The notes below the pieces were generated by a model that did no database searches, had not been told where the DNA came from, and saw only the letters and a list, made by a program, of their open reading frames with translations. DNA of 64,000 bases from an uncultured Rhodocyclaceae bacterium (lineage in GTDB: Bacteria; Pseudomonadota; Gammaproteobacteria; Burkholderiales; Rhodocyclaceae), in assembly GCA_907163225.1 (NCBI GenBank), contig OU015322.1, positions 1,651,001 to 1,715,000 of the forward strand, read 5' to 3'. This document shows, one piece after another, positions 24,586 to 33,903 of this stretch. The position numbers and the translations under genes are program-made. Positions within the stretch are counted from its first letter, which is position 1, and each line of letters starts with the position of its first letter.

Positions 24586-26223
24586 ATGAGCCAAATCATT
24601 GAAGTCAAAGTCCCCGATATCGGCGATTTCTCCGAAGTGCCGGTGATCGAGTTGTACGTCAAGGTCGGCGACAGCATCAAGGTCGACGACGCCATTGCCA
24701 CGCTGGAATCCGACAAGGCAACGATGGATGTGCCTTCCACGGTCGACGGCGTTATCAAGGAAGTTTTGGTACAACTCGGTTCCAAGGTCGGCGAAGGTAG
24801 CGTGCTGATCAAGGTTGAATCGGGTGGTGCCGCAGTTGCAGCGCCTGCTGCCGCCCCGGCCGCGCAAGCTGCTGCTGCTCCGGCGCCGGCCCCTGCGGCT
24901 GCCCCGGTTGCCGCAGCGCCTGCTGCTGGCGGTGGGGTGGTTGAAGTCAAAGTGCCCGACATCGGCGACTTCTCGGAAGTCCCGGTCATCGAGCTCTACG
25001 TCAAGGTCGGCGACAGCATCAAGGTTGACGACGCCATCGCGACGCTGGAATCCGACAAGGCCACGATGGACGTTCCTTCCACCGTCGCCGGCACGGTCAA
25101 GGAAGTTCTGGTCCAGCTCGGCTCCAAGGTGGGCGAAGGCACGGTTCTGATCAAGGTTGAAACCGGCGCTTCGGCTCCGGCAGCCGCACCGCAAGCTGCT
25201 GCGCCGGCACCTGCCGCTGCAGCCCCGGTTGCTGCGCCAGCCGCCGCGCCTGTCGCTGCTGCCCCGGCTACTCTGGCCCCGGCTCTGGCTGTTGGCGCCA
25301 AGGTTCACGCCTCGCCGTCCGTCCGTGCCTATGCCCGCGAACTCGGCGTCGATCTGAACAAGGTACCGGCCACCGGCCCGAAGAACCGCATCGTCAAGGA
25401 AGACCTGACCAAGTACGTCAAGGGCGTCATGTCCGGTGCTGTGGCCGGCCCGGCTCCAGCCGCTGCCGGCGCCAGCCTTGGCGGCGGGCTCGACCTGCTG
25501 CCCTGGCCGAAAGTCGATTTCGCCAAGTTCGGCGAAATCGAGGTCAAGCCGCTGTCGCGCATCAAGAAGATTTCCGGTCAGAACCTGTCGCGCAACTGGG
25601 TGATGATCCCGGCTGTCACGTATCACGAAGATGCTGACATCACCGATATCGAAGCCTTCCGCGTGCTGCTCAACAAGGAAAACGAAAAGGGTGGCGGCGC
25701 CAAGCTGACCATGCTGGCTTTCCTGATGAAGGCTTGCGTCAAGGGCCTGCAGAAATTCCCGGAATTCAATTCCTCGCTCGACGGCGACAACCTGGTGCTG
25801 AAGAAGTATTTCAACATCGGCTTTGCGGCCGACACACCGAATGGTCTGGTCGTGCCGGTGGTCAAGAATGTCGACAAGAAGTCGGTCTTCGAACTGGCCC
25901 AGGAATCCGGTGAAATGGCCAAGCTGGCGCGTGACGGCAAGCTCAAGCCGGCCGACATGTCCGGTGCCTGCTTCACGATTTCCAGCCTGGGTGGCATCGG
26001 TGGCACCTACTTCGCGCCGATCGTCAATGCGCCGGAAGTCGCCATTCTCGGCGTCAACAAGTCGGCTATGAAGCCGGTCTGGGACGGCAAGCAGTTCGTG
26101 CCGCGCCTGACCCTGCCCCTGTCGCTGACCGCTGACCATCGCGTCATCGACGGTGCGCTCGCGACCCGCTTCAACGTCTACATCGCCCAGCTGCTGGCCG
26201 ACTTCCGTCGCGTCGCGCTGTAA
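24586..26223 (+). CDS. aceF: Dihydrolipoyl acetyltransferase (E2), two lipoyl domains
   Basis: The 545-residue protein has lipoyl domains at ~4-78 and ~119-193, each with the lipoylated Lys in ESDKATMDVPS. They are joined and followed by Ala/Pro-rich swinging linkers. The E3/E1-binding domain (HASPSVRAYARELGV, ~240-275) and the catalytic core follow, ending in LTADHRVIDGALATRF (His and Asp of the CAT-like active site). It forms the core of the pyruvate dehydrogenase complex. The two lipoyl domains are nearly identical to each other and to that of the downstream lpdA, suggesting recent duplication or gene conversion. Confidence 0.97.
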   Translation: MSQIIEVKVPDIGDFSEVPVIELYVKVGDSIKVDDAIATLESDKATMDVPSTVDGVIKEVLVQLGSKVGEGSVLIKVESGGAAVAAPAAAPAAQAAAAPAPAPAAAPVAAAPAAGGGVVEVKVPDIGDFSEVPVIELYVKVGDSIKVDDAIATLESDKATMDVPSTVAGTVKEVLVQLGSKVGEGTVLIKVETGASAPAAAPQAAAPAPAAAAPVAAPAAAPVAAAPATLAPALAVGAKVHASPSVRAYARELGVDLNKVPATGPKNRIVKEDLTKYVKGVMSGAVAGPAPAAAGASLGGGLDLLPWPKVDFAKFGEIEVKPLSRIKKISGQNLSRNWVMIPAVTYHEDADITDIEAFRVLLNKENEKGGGAKLTMLAFLMKACVKGLQKFPEFNSSLDGDNLVLKKYFNIGFAADTPNGLVVPVVKNVDKKSVFELAQESGEMAKLARDGKLKPADMSGACFTISSLGGIGGTYFAPIVNAPEVAILGVNKSAMKPVWDGKQFVPRLTLPLSLTADHRVIDGALATRFNVYIAQLLADFRRVAL

Positions 26224-26235
26224 GGGGAGAACACC

Positions 26236-28047
26236 ATGAGCAATCTGGTAGAAGTCAAAGTCCCCGACATCGGCGATTTCGCCGAAGTGCCGATCATCGA
26301 CCTGTTCGTCAAGGTCGGCGACAGCATCAAGGTGGATGACGCGATCTGCACGCTGGAATCCGACAAGGCGACGATGGATGTGCCGTCGCCGGTCGCCGGC
26401 GTGGTCAAGGAAGTGCTCGTTGCCCTCGGCGCCAAGGTTGGCGAAGGTGCTTTGCTGATCAAGGTTGAAAGCGGCGCAGTTGCTGCGACCACAGAAACAA
26501 CGGCTGGCCCTAGGGTCAACCCGGAAAATGCGGCAAAAACGGAAACCCCGGCTGCGGCGCCAGCTGCCGCCCCGATGGCCGCCCCGGTCGCCGGCAGCCA
26601 TGCCGGCGGTGCCGACATCGAGTGCGAAATGCTCGTCCTCGGCGCCGGCCCCGGCGGTTACTCGGCTGCCTTCCGCTCGGCCGACCTCGGCATGAAGACG
26701 GTCATCGTCGAGCGCTACGCCACCCTCGGCGGCGTCTGCCTCAACGTCGGCTGCATTCCATCCAAGGCCCTGCTGCACGTTGCTGCGGTCATGGAAGAAG
26801 CCGAGCACGCCAATGATCTCGGCGTTACCTTCGCCGCGCCGACGGTCGATATCGACAAGCTGCGCGCCCACAAGAACAAGGTCGTCGGCAAGCTGACCGG
26901 TGGCCTGGCCGGCATGGCCAAGGGCCGCAAGGTCGAGATCGTCCGCGGTTATGGCACCTTCATCGACCCGCATCACATCGAAGTGGAAGTGACGGACGGC
27001 TCAGGTCAGAACAAGACCGGCGCCAAGAAGATCGTCAAGTTCCAGAAATGCATCATCGCCGCCGGCTCGGCCGCCATGCATCTGCCCTTCATTCCGAAAG
27101 ACCGGCGTATCGTCGATTCGACCGGGGCGCTCGAACTGCGCTTCGTTCCCGAAAAGATGCTGGTCATCGGCGGCGGCATCATCGGTCTGGAAATGGCCAC
27201 GGTGTACTCCACCCTGGGTTCGAAGGTCGATGTCGTCGAAATGATGGATGGCCTGATGCAAGGCCCGGATCGCGACGCGGTCAAGGTTTGGGAAAAGCAG
27301 AACGCCAAGCGCTTCGACAAGATCATGCTGAAGACCAAGACAGTTGCGGTCGACGCCAAGGATGATGGCCTTTACGTTACTTTTGAAGGTGAAGGCGTCT
27401 CGCCCGAACCGGTCAAGTACGACATGATCCTGCAAGCCGCCGGCCGCACGCCGAACGGCAACAAGATCGGTGCCGACAAGGCTGGCGTGGCGGTGACAGA
27501 TCGTGGCTTCATCAACGTCGATGCCCAGATGCGCACCAATGTGCCGCACATCTTCGCCATCGGCGACCTCGTCGGCCAGCCCATGCTGGCCCACAAGGCG
27601 GTGCATGAGTCGCACGTCGCGGCGGAGGCTGCGGCCGGTCAGAAGTCGGCCTTCGACGCCAGCGTGATCCCGAGTGTCGCCTACACCCACCCGGAAGTCG
27701 CGTGGGTCGGTATCACCGAAGATCAAGCCAAGAAGGAAGGCCGCAAGATCGAAGCCGCCAAGTTCCCGTGGGCAGCTTCCGGTCGTGCCATCGCCAACGG
27801 CGCCGATTACGGCTTCACCAAGCTGATTTTCGATGCCGAAACGCATCGCGTCATCGGCGGCGCCATTGTCGGCCCCAACGCCGGCGACATGATCGGCGAA
27901 GTCTGCCTGGCCATCGAGATGGGCTGCGACTCGGTCGATATCGGCAAGACCATCCACCCGCACCCGACACTGGGTGAAACGGTGGGCATGGCGGCCGAGG
28001 TCGCGCACGGCACCTGCACGGACGTTCCGGCGCCGCGCAAGAAATAA
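26236..28047 (+). CDS. lpdA: Dihydrolipoamide dehydrogenase with N-terminal lipoyl domain
   Basis: The 603-residue E3 carries an extra lipoyl domain (~residues 4-78, ESDKATMDVPSPVAG) and an Ala/Pro linker to ~130. The flavoprotein follows: FAD motif LGAGPGGYSAAFRSA, redox-active disulfide GGVCLNVGCIPSKALL, NAD motif VIGGGIIGLEMATVYS and C-terminal HPHPTLGETV with the active-site His/Glu. E3 subunits with their own lipoyl domain are known in Neisseria and other betaproteobacteria. It reoxidises dihydrolipoamide and makes NADH. It ends the operon; a strong terminator follows. Confidence 0.97.
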   Translation: MSNLVEVKVPDIGDFAEVPIIDLFVKVGDSIKVDDAICTLESDKATMDVPSPVAGVVKEVLVALGAKVGEGALLIKVESGAVAATTETTAGPRVNPENAAKTETPAAAPAAAPMAAPVAGSHAGGADIECEMLVLGAGPGGYSAAFRSADLGMKTVIVERYATLGGVCLNVGCIPSKALLHVAAVMEEAEHANDLGVTFAAPTVDIDKLRAHKNKVVGKLTGGLAGMAKGRKVEIVRGYGTFIDPHHIEVEVTDGSGQNKTGAKKIVKFQKCIIAAGSAAMHLPFIPKDRRIVDSTGALELRFVPEKMLVIGGGIIGLEMATVYSTLGSKVDVVEMMDGLMQGPDRDAVKVWEKQNAKRFDKIMLKTKTVAVDAKDDGLYVTFEGEGVSPEPVKYDMILQAAGRTPNGNKIGADKAGVAVTDRGFINVDAQMRTNVPHIFAIGDLVGQPMLAHKAVHESHVAAEAAAGQKSAFDASVIPSVAYTHPEVAWVGITEDQAKKEGRKIEAAKFPWAASGRAIANGADYGFTKLIFDAETHRVIGGAIVGPNAGDMIGEVCLAIEMGCDSVDIGKTIHPHPTLGETVGMAAEVAHGTCTDVPAPRKK

Positions 28048-28076
28048 GCATTCCGGCATCTGCCGGCATCCACCCA

Positions 28077-28107
28077 GGCGACGGTCAATTGATCCGTCGC
28101 CTTTTTT
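28077..28107 (+). terminator. Terminator of aceE-aceF-lpdA
   Basis: GGCGACGG and CCGTCGCC form an 8-bp stem with a 9-nt loop followed by six T. Confidence 0.9.
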
Positions 28108-28299
28108 GCGTCCGTATTTCGGCAAACGGATGTTGGCTTAACCTGACTTAAATTAACGTGTAATAACTTGCTCTCATCATGCCATCCAGGCGCTTTGTAG
28201 CTTGGAGAAACGCATCGCATGACCGTTGGCATGTGTCGACGCGAAGCACCATCCGAACTGCCGCCGCTTCCATCAACCCATGCCAGCCAGGAGCATCCA

Positions 28300-29730
28300 A
28301 TGCACAAGAAGCACCTCAGCGTTGCCGTATCCAGCGCACTTTTCGCCATGTCCTTCGGCGCCCAAGCCGCAGACACCCATTTTTCAAACTTCACACCGCT
28401 GACCTCCTCAGCCGGTGCCATTCCTGTTGGCAGCGCAGGAGAAGCCACCCCCATCACCCTTTCCAGCCCCAATTTCAGCCAAGTTAGCATTGCTGACCGC
28501 GCCACCCAGAACGCGCTGGTCGCCGGCTCCAATTCGGGCAACTGGGACATGATCACCGCCAACGAAACCGGTGCTAATGCCGGCCGCTACTTGTTTATGC
28601 CGTTTGAAACCGGCACTGGTGGCGTGATGCGCGTCGACCTGCAGAACCCTAACTACAACACCCGCGCCGTCACCATCGTCGCACCTGGCACATCAGGCTT
28701 CGTCGCCGGCGATGCCTCCCGCTGGACCCCGTGGGGCAGCTACCTGACCGCCGAGGAGTCCTGGGCGTCCGCTACCGCCACCGCAGCCGCCAGCACCAAG
28801 GGTCGCCTCTTCGAAGTCACCAACGCCACCACCGCCGGCGCAAACGGCGGCAACTTCGTTCAGCGCAGCATCATTCCGCGCGTATCACACGAAGGCTTGG
28901 CTTTCGACAACAGCAAGGCGATGTACTTCATCGACGAACTGAACGGCGGCTCGATCTACAAGTATGTCTCCGCCAACCCGAATGCCACCAACGGCAACGA
29001 CTACTTTGCTGCCGGTCAGACGTTTGCAGCCAAGGTTAACGGCGGCAATAATGACAATGCCGTTGGCGCCATCTCCTGGGCTGCTATCACCGATGTAAAC
29101 GGTGGCGCACTTGCTGGCGTTTCTACCGTGCTGGGTGACGGCACCATCGATGGCCGTGCCTCGGCCAACACCGTCGGCGGCACGAACTATCAGCGTCCGG
29201 AAGATCTGGAAATGGGCAAACTGGCCAATGGCCAGCAAGTGATGTATATCGCCACGACAACTACCAACGAAGTGTACCTGTTCAACCTCGACACCAACCA
29301 GTCCAGCGTATTTGCCAATGCCTCGACCATCGACCTCGCCACCGGCCTGGCCGTTGGCTCTGGTGCATTTACCAGCCCCGACAATCTGGCGGTAGATGCA
29401 GCGGGCAACATTTACATTATCGAAGACCGCAATGGTGGTGTTGACGACGATATCTGGTTTGCCAAGGACATCAACCACGACGGTGACCTTCTTGACGCAG
29501 GTGAAGGCTTGGCTCGCTGGGCCTCCAACGGCACCCATGGCTCCGAGTTCACCGGCCTGTACTTCGACAAGTTCAACGCCAACAAGGCTTATGTGAACAT
29601 CCAGCACCCGGCCAGCGGCGTGGATCGCCTGATCCAGATCACCGCTGTTCCAGAACCGGAAAGCTACGCCATGTTCCTGGCTGGCCTGGGTCTGCTCGGT
29701 CTGGCTGCTCGTCGTCGCAACGCCAAGTAA
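28300..29730 (+). CDS. PhoX-like (DUF839) PEP-CTERM secreted protein
   Basis: The 476-residue protein starts with a Sec signal peptide (MHKKHLSVAVSSALFAMSFG, then AQAA). The body resembles the PhoX/DUF839 beta-propeller (NWDMITANETGANAGRYLFM, WTPWGSYLTAEESW, DDIWFAKDINHDGDLLDAGE with a Ca-binding-like loop). It ends in a PEP-CTERM sorting signal: VPEPESYAMFLAGLGLLGLA and a basic tail. PEP-CTERM proteins are processed by exosortase, often with exopolysaccharide production. Phosphatase activity is uncertain because PhoX metal ligands were not checked. AGGAG about 9 nt upstream supports this start over one 81 nt earlier. Confidence 0.85.
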   Translation: MHKKHLSVAVSSALFAMSFGAQAADTHFSNFTPLTSSAGAIPVGSAGEATPITLSSPNFSQVSIADRATQNALVAGSNSGNWDMITANETGANAGRYLFMPFETGTGGVMRVDLQNPNYNTRAVTIVAPGTSGFVAGDASRWTPWGSYLTAEESWASATATAAASTKGRLFEVTNATTAGANGGNFVQRSIIPRVSHEGLAFDNSKAMYFIDELNGGSIYKYVSANPNATNGNDYFAAGQTFAAKVNGGNNDNAVGAISWAAITDVNGGALAGVSTVLGDGTIDGRASANTVGGTNYQRPEDLEMGKLANGQQVMYIATTTTNEVYLFNLDTNQSSVFANASTIDLATGLAVGSGAFTSPDNLAVDAAGNIYIIEDRNGGVDDDIWFAKDINHDGDLLDAGEGLARWASNGTHGSEFTGLYFDKFNANKAYVNIQHPASGVDRLIQITAVPEPESYAMFLAGLGLLGLAARRRNAK

Positions 29731-29756
29731 TCTGCTAGCAACTCAGTAGACCGAAA

Positions 29757-29785
29757 GGGTCGCGGCAATGCCGCGGCCCTTTTTT
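29757..29785 (+). terminator. Terminator after PEP-CTERM gene
   Basis: GGGTCGCGGC pairs with GCCGCGGCCC (one G-U pair) around a 3-nt loop and is followed by six T. Confidence 0.9.
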
Positions 29786-29885
29786 CCGACGATCAGGGCA
29801 GCTTGCCCGCCGACAGTCACGGTAGACTGGCGTCCGCTTTGGGCGATGGCACCTCCGTCGCCCTTTTCGCTCACTGATACCGACC

Positions 29886-30374
29886 ATGCCCAACACCCAA
29901 TCACCCCGCCGCTCCCCCGCCGAACAGACTCGCCTTGAAACCACCTTGCGCGATGTCTTCGAACACAAGCTTTGTTTCAACGAACTGCTCGGTTTCAAGG
30001 TCGAGTCACTCGATCCCGTCGCCCCGAAAATCAGTTTTGCCATGCGCGACGATCTGATTGGCCATTTTCAGCATGGCCGACTGCACGGCGGTGTCATCGC
30101 CACCGTCCTTGACACCGTGGGCGGCCTGGCAGCTACCGTGGCTATCGCCGAGAAATTCAACAGTGAAACCACCGAACAGGTAGGCCATCGTTTTGGCCGG
30201 ATCGGCACCATCGATCTGCGCACCGATTTCCTGCACCAGGGCATCGGCAAAAAGTTTACGGCCACCGGACGGATCACCCGTCTCGGCGGCCGCATCGCCT
30301 CGGTGCAAATGACGCTGGAAAACGAAACCGGTCTGCTCATCGCCACCGGCGGCGCCTCCTACGTCATCAGCTAG
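29886..30374 (+). CDS. Hotdog-fold thioesterase family protein
   Basis: The 162-residue protein has the PaaI/YigI-type hotdog motif GRLHGGVIATVLDTVGGLAA (~residues 60-80), then GTIDLRTDFLHQGIGKKFTA and ending TGLLIATGGASYVIS. Family members hydrolyse acyl-CoA esters; substrate cannot be inferred. The N-terminal ~20 residues (NTQSPRRSPAEQT) are non-conserved. It stands alone between two terminator-bounded units, and its neighbour ppk2 runs convergently. Confidence 0.85.
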   Translation: MPNTQSPRRSPAEQTRLETTLRDVFEHKLCFNELLGFKVESLDPVAPKISFAMRDDLIGHFQHGRLHGGVIATVLDTVGGLAATVAIAEKFNSETTEQVGHRFGRIGTIDLRTDFLHQGIGKKFTATGRITRLGGRIASVQMTLENETGLLIATGGASYVIS

Positions 30375-30437
30375 GCCGGCAAACCGACCCCCACGGTCAA
30401 CCGGAAAAATCGGCCAAAATCGAAATCTCCGGAAGCC

Positions 30438-31562
30438 TCACAGAATCGGCACGCCCTGTTGCTCGCCGCGCTCGTAAACCACGTTGGCACGACCGACGAT
30501 CAACGGGTCCAAGTTACCGATCCGGTCGGTGTCCTTGTTGTTGTACGGCAACTTGTGCAGTACGTAGCGCATGGCATTCAGGCGCGCCCGCTTCTTGCAG
30601 TTCGACTTGATCACCGTCCACGGCGCATCGGCGGTATCCGTGTGGAAGAACATCGCCTCCTTGGCCTTGGTGTAGTCGTCCCACTTGTCGAGCGAAGCGA
30701 GGTCGATGGGTGACAGCTTCCATTGTTTGAGCGGGTGCACCTTGCGCTCGCCAAAACGGCGACGCTGCTCTTCGCGGCTGACCGAGAACCAGAATTTGAT
30801 CAGATGAGTGCCGTTGCGCACCAGCATGCGCTCAAACTCCGGTGCCTGGCGGACAAACTCGGCGTATTCCTGATCCGAACAAAAACCCATGACCCGCTCG
30901 ACGCCCGAGCGGTTATACCAGGAGCGATCCAGCAAAACGATCTCACCACGGGTCGGCAAATGCTGCACATAACGCTGGAAATACCACTGACCCTGCTCAA
31001 TCTCGCTCGGCTTTTCCAGTGCCACCACCCGCGCGCCGCGTGGGTTCAAGTGTTCCATCAAGCGCTTGATCGTCCCGCCCTTGCCGGCCGCGTCACGGCC
31101 TTCAAAGAGAATGACAACTTTCTGCCCGGTCTCCTTGACCCAGGCCTGCAGCTTGAGCAACTCGACCTGCAGACGATATTTCTGGCGCTCGTAATTGCGC
31201 CGCTGCATCAAATTCTTGTACGGATAACCACCGTCACGCCAATCCTTGGCAAGTTCATCGTCCGGGTTGGCATCGAGTTGCTCTCCCTTGACGCCCTGCT
31301 GCCTGAGCAAGCCGCGGAGCATAGCCACCGATTCGTCGAGCGGCATGCCGGCGATCACATCGCGCATGGCGCCCATTTTCGACTCCTGGGCAGCATCCAC
31401 GGCAGCACGCACGGTAAAGCCTTCAATGCCATCCTGGGTCAAGGCCGGCGGTACATCACCACTCGCCACCTTGCGCCGGCGAACGGCACCAGCGACTGGC
31501 TTGACGGCATCTGCGGCGACTTTTTTCGGCGACGCTACCGTCGTCTTCTTTCGGGTAACCAT
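30438..31562 (-). CDS. ppk2: Polyphosphate kinase 2
   Basis: The 374-residue protein has a Lys/Ala-rich basic N-terminus (~80 residues) and the PPK2 domain. Walker A is LFEGRDAAGKGGTIKRL, the lid/Walker B region is LLDRSWYNRSGVERVMGF, and LSPIDLASLDKWDDYTKAKE lies toward the C-terminus. PPK2 enzymes use polyphosphate to phosphorylate nucleotides. Such genes are prominent in polyphosphate-accumulating Rhodocyclales. A GGAGAG upstream supports the start at 31562 over one four codons earlier. The neighbour sixA, 57 nt downstream in the same direction, may be cotranscribed. Confidence 0.93.
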   Translation of the reverse strand: MVTRKKTTVASPKKVAADAVKPVAGAVRRRKVASGDVPPALTQDGIEGFTVRAAVDAAQESKMGAMRDVIAGMPLDESVAMLRGLLRQQGVKGEQLDANPDDELAKDWRDGGYPYKNLMQRRNYERQKYRLQVELLKLQAWVKETGQKVVILFEGRDAAGKGGTIKRLMEHLNPRGARVVALEKPSEIEQGQWYFQRYVQHLPTRGEIVLLDRSWYNRSGVERVMGFCSDQEYAEFVRQAPEFERMLVRNGTHLIKFWFSVSREEQRRRFGERKVHPLKQWKLSPIDLASLDKWDDYTKAKEAMFFHTDTADAPWTVIKSNCKKRARLNAMRYVLHKLPYNNKDTDRIGNLDPLIVGRANVVYERGEQQGVPIL

Positions 31563-31619
31563 AGCTCTCTCCATCCATCGATGCGAAGAGTCTATTTCAC
31601 GGCAAAGTCGGCGCCGTGT

Positions 31620-32075
31620 CTAGCCCAGCATTTCAACCGGAATAACCGCGCGCAACACGGTCTGGGCCTCACTCCGACGGACGCGATTGCTCAACCACCA
31701 CAACGCGCCCTTTTTGATGCTCCAGTCTGACTCCTGGCCGGCCAGCAACAACGACGCCATGCGGCCCAAGGAAGGCTGGTGCCCGACAATCAAGACAGCC
31801 CCCTGAGCCAACGGCCAGCCGGAGGCCGCGATCAACTCCGAAACACAGGCCTCAGGCCCAATTTTGCGGATAGTTTCGAAGGGAAGTTTCAAGGCCTCCA
31901 CCGTCTGCTGGGTACGCACCGACGGACTGACAATGATGCGCATATCCTTGGGCTGATGCTCACGAATCCAGGCCGCCATAGTCCGCGCCTGCTTTTCGCC
32001 CCGCTCGGTCAAACGCCGCTTCATATCATCGTCGCCATCCTCAGCTTCAGCGTGGCGCCACAGCAGCAATTCCAT
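31620..32075 (-). CDS. sixA: Phosphohistidine phosphatase SixA
   Basis: The 151-residue protein starts MELLLWRHAEAEDGDDDMKR; RHAEA is the RHG catalytic motif of the histidine-phosphatase superfamily. The second catalytic His is in LIVGHQPSLGRMASLLL. The length and lack of a cap domain match SixA, which dephosphorylates histidine phosphocarrier or phosphorelay proteins. The start at 32075 gives the standard N-terminus; the longer frame adds 12 non-conserved residues. Cytoplasmic. It lies just upstream of ppk2 on the minus strand. Confidence 0.9.
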   Translation of the reverse strand: MELLLWRHAEAEDGDDDMKRRLTERGEKQARTMAAWIREHQPKDMRIIVSPSVRTQQTVEALKLPFETIRKIGPEACVSELIAASGWPLAQGAVLIVGHQPSLGRMASLLLAGQESDWSIKKGALWWLSNRVRRSEAQTVLRAVIPVEMLG

Positions 32076-32192
32076 GATTGAGCCCCTTCGAAAAGCGGGC
32101 ATTTTACCCACGAATTACTACCGCATCATTTCATGGCCTCGCCAACCAAACTCGTCCCCTGATGACAAGGTTGACCACCCCGGCAAGCGTCG

Positions 32193-32966
32193 CTATTTGG
32201 CCTTGAATGCTTTTTTGGGATAAATATCGTAGCGACTGGATTTGCCCTCAAGGGCGTAGCCAGGCGACTTGTTGCCAACGCATGGCGCCTTGCGCGGCCG
32301 CTTGACGACGACACGATGCGTCGCCAACCCCAGCGCAGCGTCCAGCAATTGCGACGCGTCGTCATCAGCTCCAACCAGCGGACGAAAGACGCGCATTTCC
32401 TTTTTAACCAGAGAACTTTTTTCCCGATGCGGAAACATCGGGTCGAGATAAATAACCTGTGGCGGCTCGCTGGACCAGCACCGGATCAAGTCAATCGCAT
32501 TTCCAGGGAGCAAATCCATGCGCTGGATAATCAGCCCGACCTCCGGATCAAGCCGGGCACGCTCCAGACCATCCGCCAGCAAGGCGCATATCAGCGGATG
32601 GCGCTCGACAAGCGTCACGCGGCACCCCAACTGAGCAAGCACAAACGCATCTCGCCCCAAACCAGCAGTTGCATCGAGGACATCCGGACGAACCCCGGGC
32701 TGAATGCCAACCGCCTTAGCGATCGACTGGCCGCTACCACCGCCATGCTGACGACGATGGGCAACAGCACCGCTCAAAAAATCGACGCGCACCGGACCGC
32801 ACGCCTCCGCCCCAAGTGTCTGCAGTTGCAAACCGTCAGGCCCAAGTTGCAAGGCAAACTCAGCCTCACCCCCTTGCGGCAAACCCAGCGCCCCGGCTAT
32901 TGCGAGAGCCTGCTCCCAATAATCCGGCGCCATCGCTTCAATGCGCACGTTTGCCGAGAGGTTCAA
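32193..32966 (-). CDS. rsmJ: 16S rRNA (guanine1516-N2)-methyltransferase
   Basis: The 257-residue protein has the RsmJ signature: [19 protein letters not shown] (SAM-binding motif I), [39 protein letters not shown] (the DPMFP catalytic motif) and [11 protein letters not shown]. It methylates G1516 in 16S rRNA. The N-terminal ~60 residues are variable, as in the family. It is a core housekeeping gene and supports a proteobacterial host. It is followed by nothing tightly coupled. Confidence 0.93.
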   Translation of the reverse strand: MNLSANVRIEAMAPDYWEQALAIAGALGLPQGGEAEFALQLGPDGLQLQTLGAEACGPVRVDFLSGAVAHRRQHGGGSGQSIAKAVGIQPGVRPDVLDATAGLGRDAFVLAQLGCRVTLVERHPLICALLADGLERARLDPEVGLIIQRMDLLPGNAIDLIRCWSSEPPQVIYLDPMFPHREKSSLVKKEMRVFRPLVGADDDASQLLDAALGLATHRVVVKRPRKAPCVGNKSPGYALEGKSSRYDIYPKKAFKAK

Positions 32967-32974
32967 CGGAGACC

Positions 32975-33181
32975 TCAGAGCGTAGGCGGCTCTGCGCCAG
33001 AAGGCAACAAATTCGATTCCTCAATCGGGCTAGACGCCCCATCCTCTTCGGAATTTTCGCCCACCTTGGCAGCCAGCTTCTGGCGGCGCTTCTCTTCCTG
33101 CTTGCTTTTCTTCGCGAGATCTCGCTGGCGCTTTTCGAACTGGTAGTTTGGTTTGGCCAAGAGGCCTCCTAAAATCGCCAA
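32975..33181 (-). CDS. Small basic/acidic hypothetical protein, 68 aa
   Basis: The product starts [20 protein letters not shown] and continues with a Lys/Arg/Glu-rich helix ([20 protein letters not shown]), then an acidic tail. Small proteins of this kind recur beside rsmJ-like genes in Betaproteobacteria; no function is known to me. It ends 8 nt before rsmJ in the same direction, so translation coupling is possible. A lysine-rich coiled-coil segment suggests nucleic-acid or protein binding. Confidence 0.65.
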   Translation of the reverse strand: MAILGGLLAKPNYQFEKRQRDLAKKSKQEEKRRQKLAAKVGENSEEDGASSPIEESNLLPSGAEPPTL

Positions 33182-33251
33182 AGTGGCGGGAAACAGGTGA
33201 AAACGTCAGCGCAGACGAGGTTGCAGGAAACTCCCCGCCGCCAATTCATCT

Positions 33252-33449
33252 CTACTGATCTTTCGCGGCCTCATCACTACCCGCCACGGCCTTGACGCCA
33301 GCCGCAGCAACGTCCACGGTAGTTCCAACGACAGCAGCGCCCACTTTAACAGTAGTCGCCACCACGGTAACGGCCGCATCAGCCACAGCGACGACAGCAC
33401 AACCAGAACAAACTGCCGCCAGAGAAACAGCCAAAGCAATTGAGCGCAT
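33252..33449 (-). CDS. Small putative lipoprotein, 65 aa
   Basis: The product starts MRSIALAVSLAAVCSGCAVV: a short basic n-region, a hydrophobic core and a Cys after SG that fits a lipobox loosely. The mature part is Val/Ala/Gly-rich with repeated VG/VVG units (AAVTVVATTVKVGAAVVGTT) that look like membrane-inserting or amyloid-like beta repeats. Family not recognised. It is the last host-type gene before the genomic island. The start at 33449 puts the signal peptide at the N-terminus. Confidence 0.6.
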   Translation of the reverse strand: MRSIALAVSLAAVCSGCAVVAVADAAVTVVATTVKVGAAVVGTTVDVAAAGVKAVAGSDEAAKDQ

Positions 33450-33614
33450 GAAATTGACCAAATTTGAATACAAAATGCTTGCAAGAACCCGAAAAGCAAA
33501 AAGCCCCGGCTTTTGACCGAGGCTAAATGCTTGAATCTTTGGTGGCAATCGCTCACTCGAAAAACACGTGAAGACGACCGCCTAGTGAGGAACAAATAGT
33601 AGCAAAAAAATTTG

Positions 33615-33634
33615 TTACCGTCAAAGTTACCGTC
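33615..33634. repeat. Pair of TTACCGTC repeats at island left edge
   Basis: TTACCGTC at 33615 and 33627 share the 12-bp period and the CAAAG spacer of the TTGCCCCC pair at 1054-1073. By analogy they may mark the end of a second integrated element. No integrase lies next to them in this window. The stretch 33450-33903 has no supported gene. Confidence 0.45.
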
Positions 33635-33903
33635 ACCCCCAGTAGCTTCAGCGCCTAATCCAAAGAAAGCCAAGGCTTTCCAAAGCTCCGCAGGTTGAGT
33701 TTAGTCCCAAATACGCGCAGTTTGCAAAGGAAACAATCACCTTTGCTGAACACCAAACCACATTTGTCTTGGCCATTGAGTCATCAATAGTGCAGATCAG
33801 CCTCAGTTCTCCTGATTAGAAAATTAATTACACCAGGGCTTTTGAACTGGCTTGTACGACCTCCTAGAGTAAGCGCCTCAATCACTACTGCATAGGAGGC
33901 AAC

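Noticed and set aside
21918-27000. Long minus-strand open frames opposite aceE, aceF and lpdA (448 to 816 codons)
   Set aside because: High-GC codon usage in the real genes creates these antisense frames. Their products are low-complexity and match no family.
33206-33673. A 155-codon minus-strand frame overlapping the small lipoprotein
   Set aside because: It reads through the lipoprotein gene in another frame, has no ribosome-binding site and resembles no protein.
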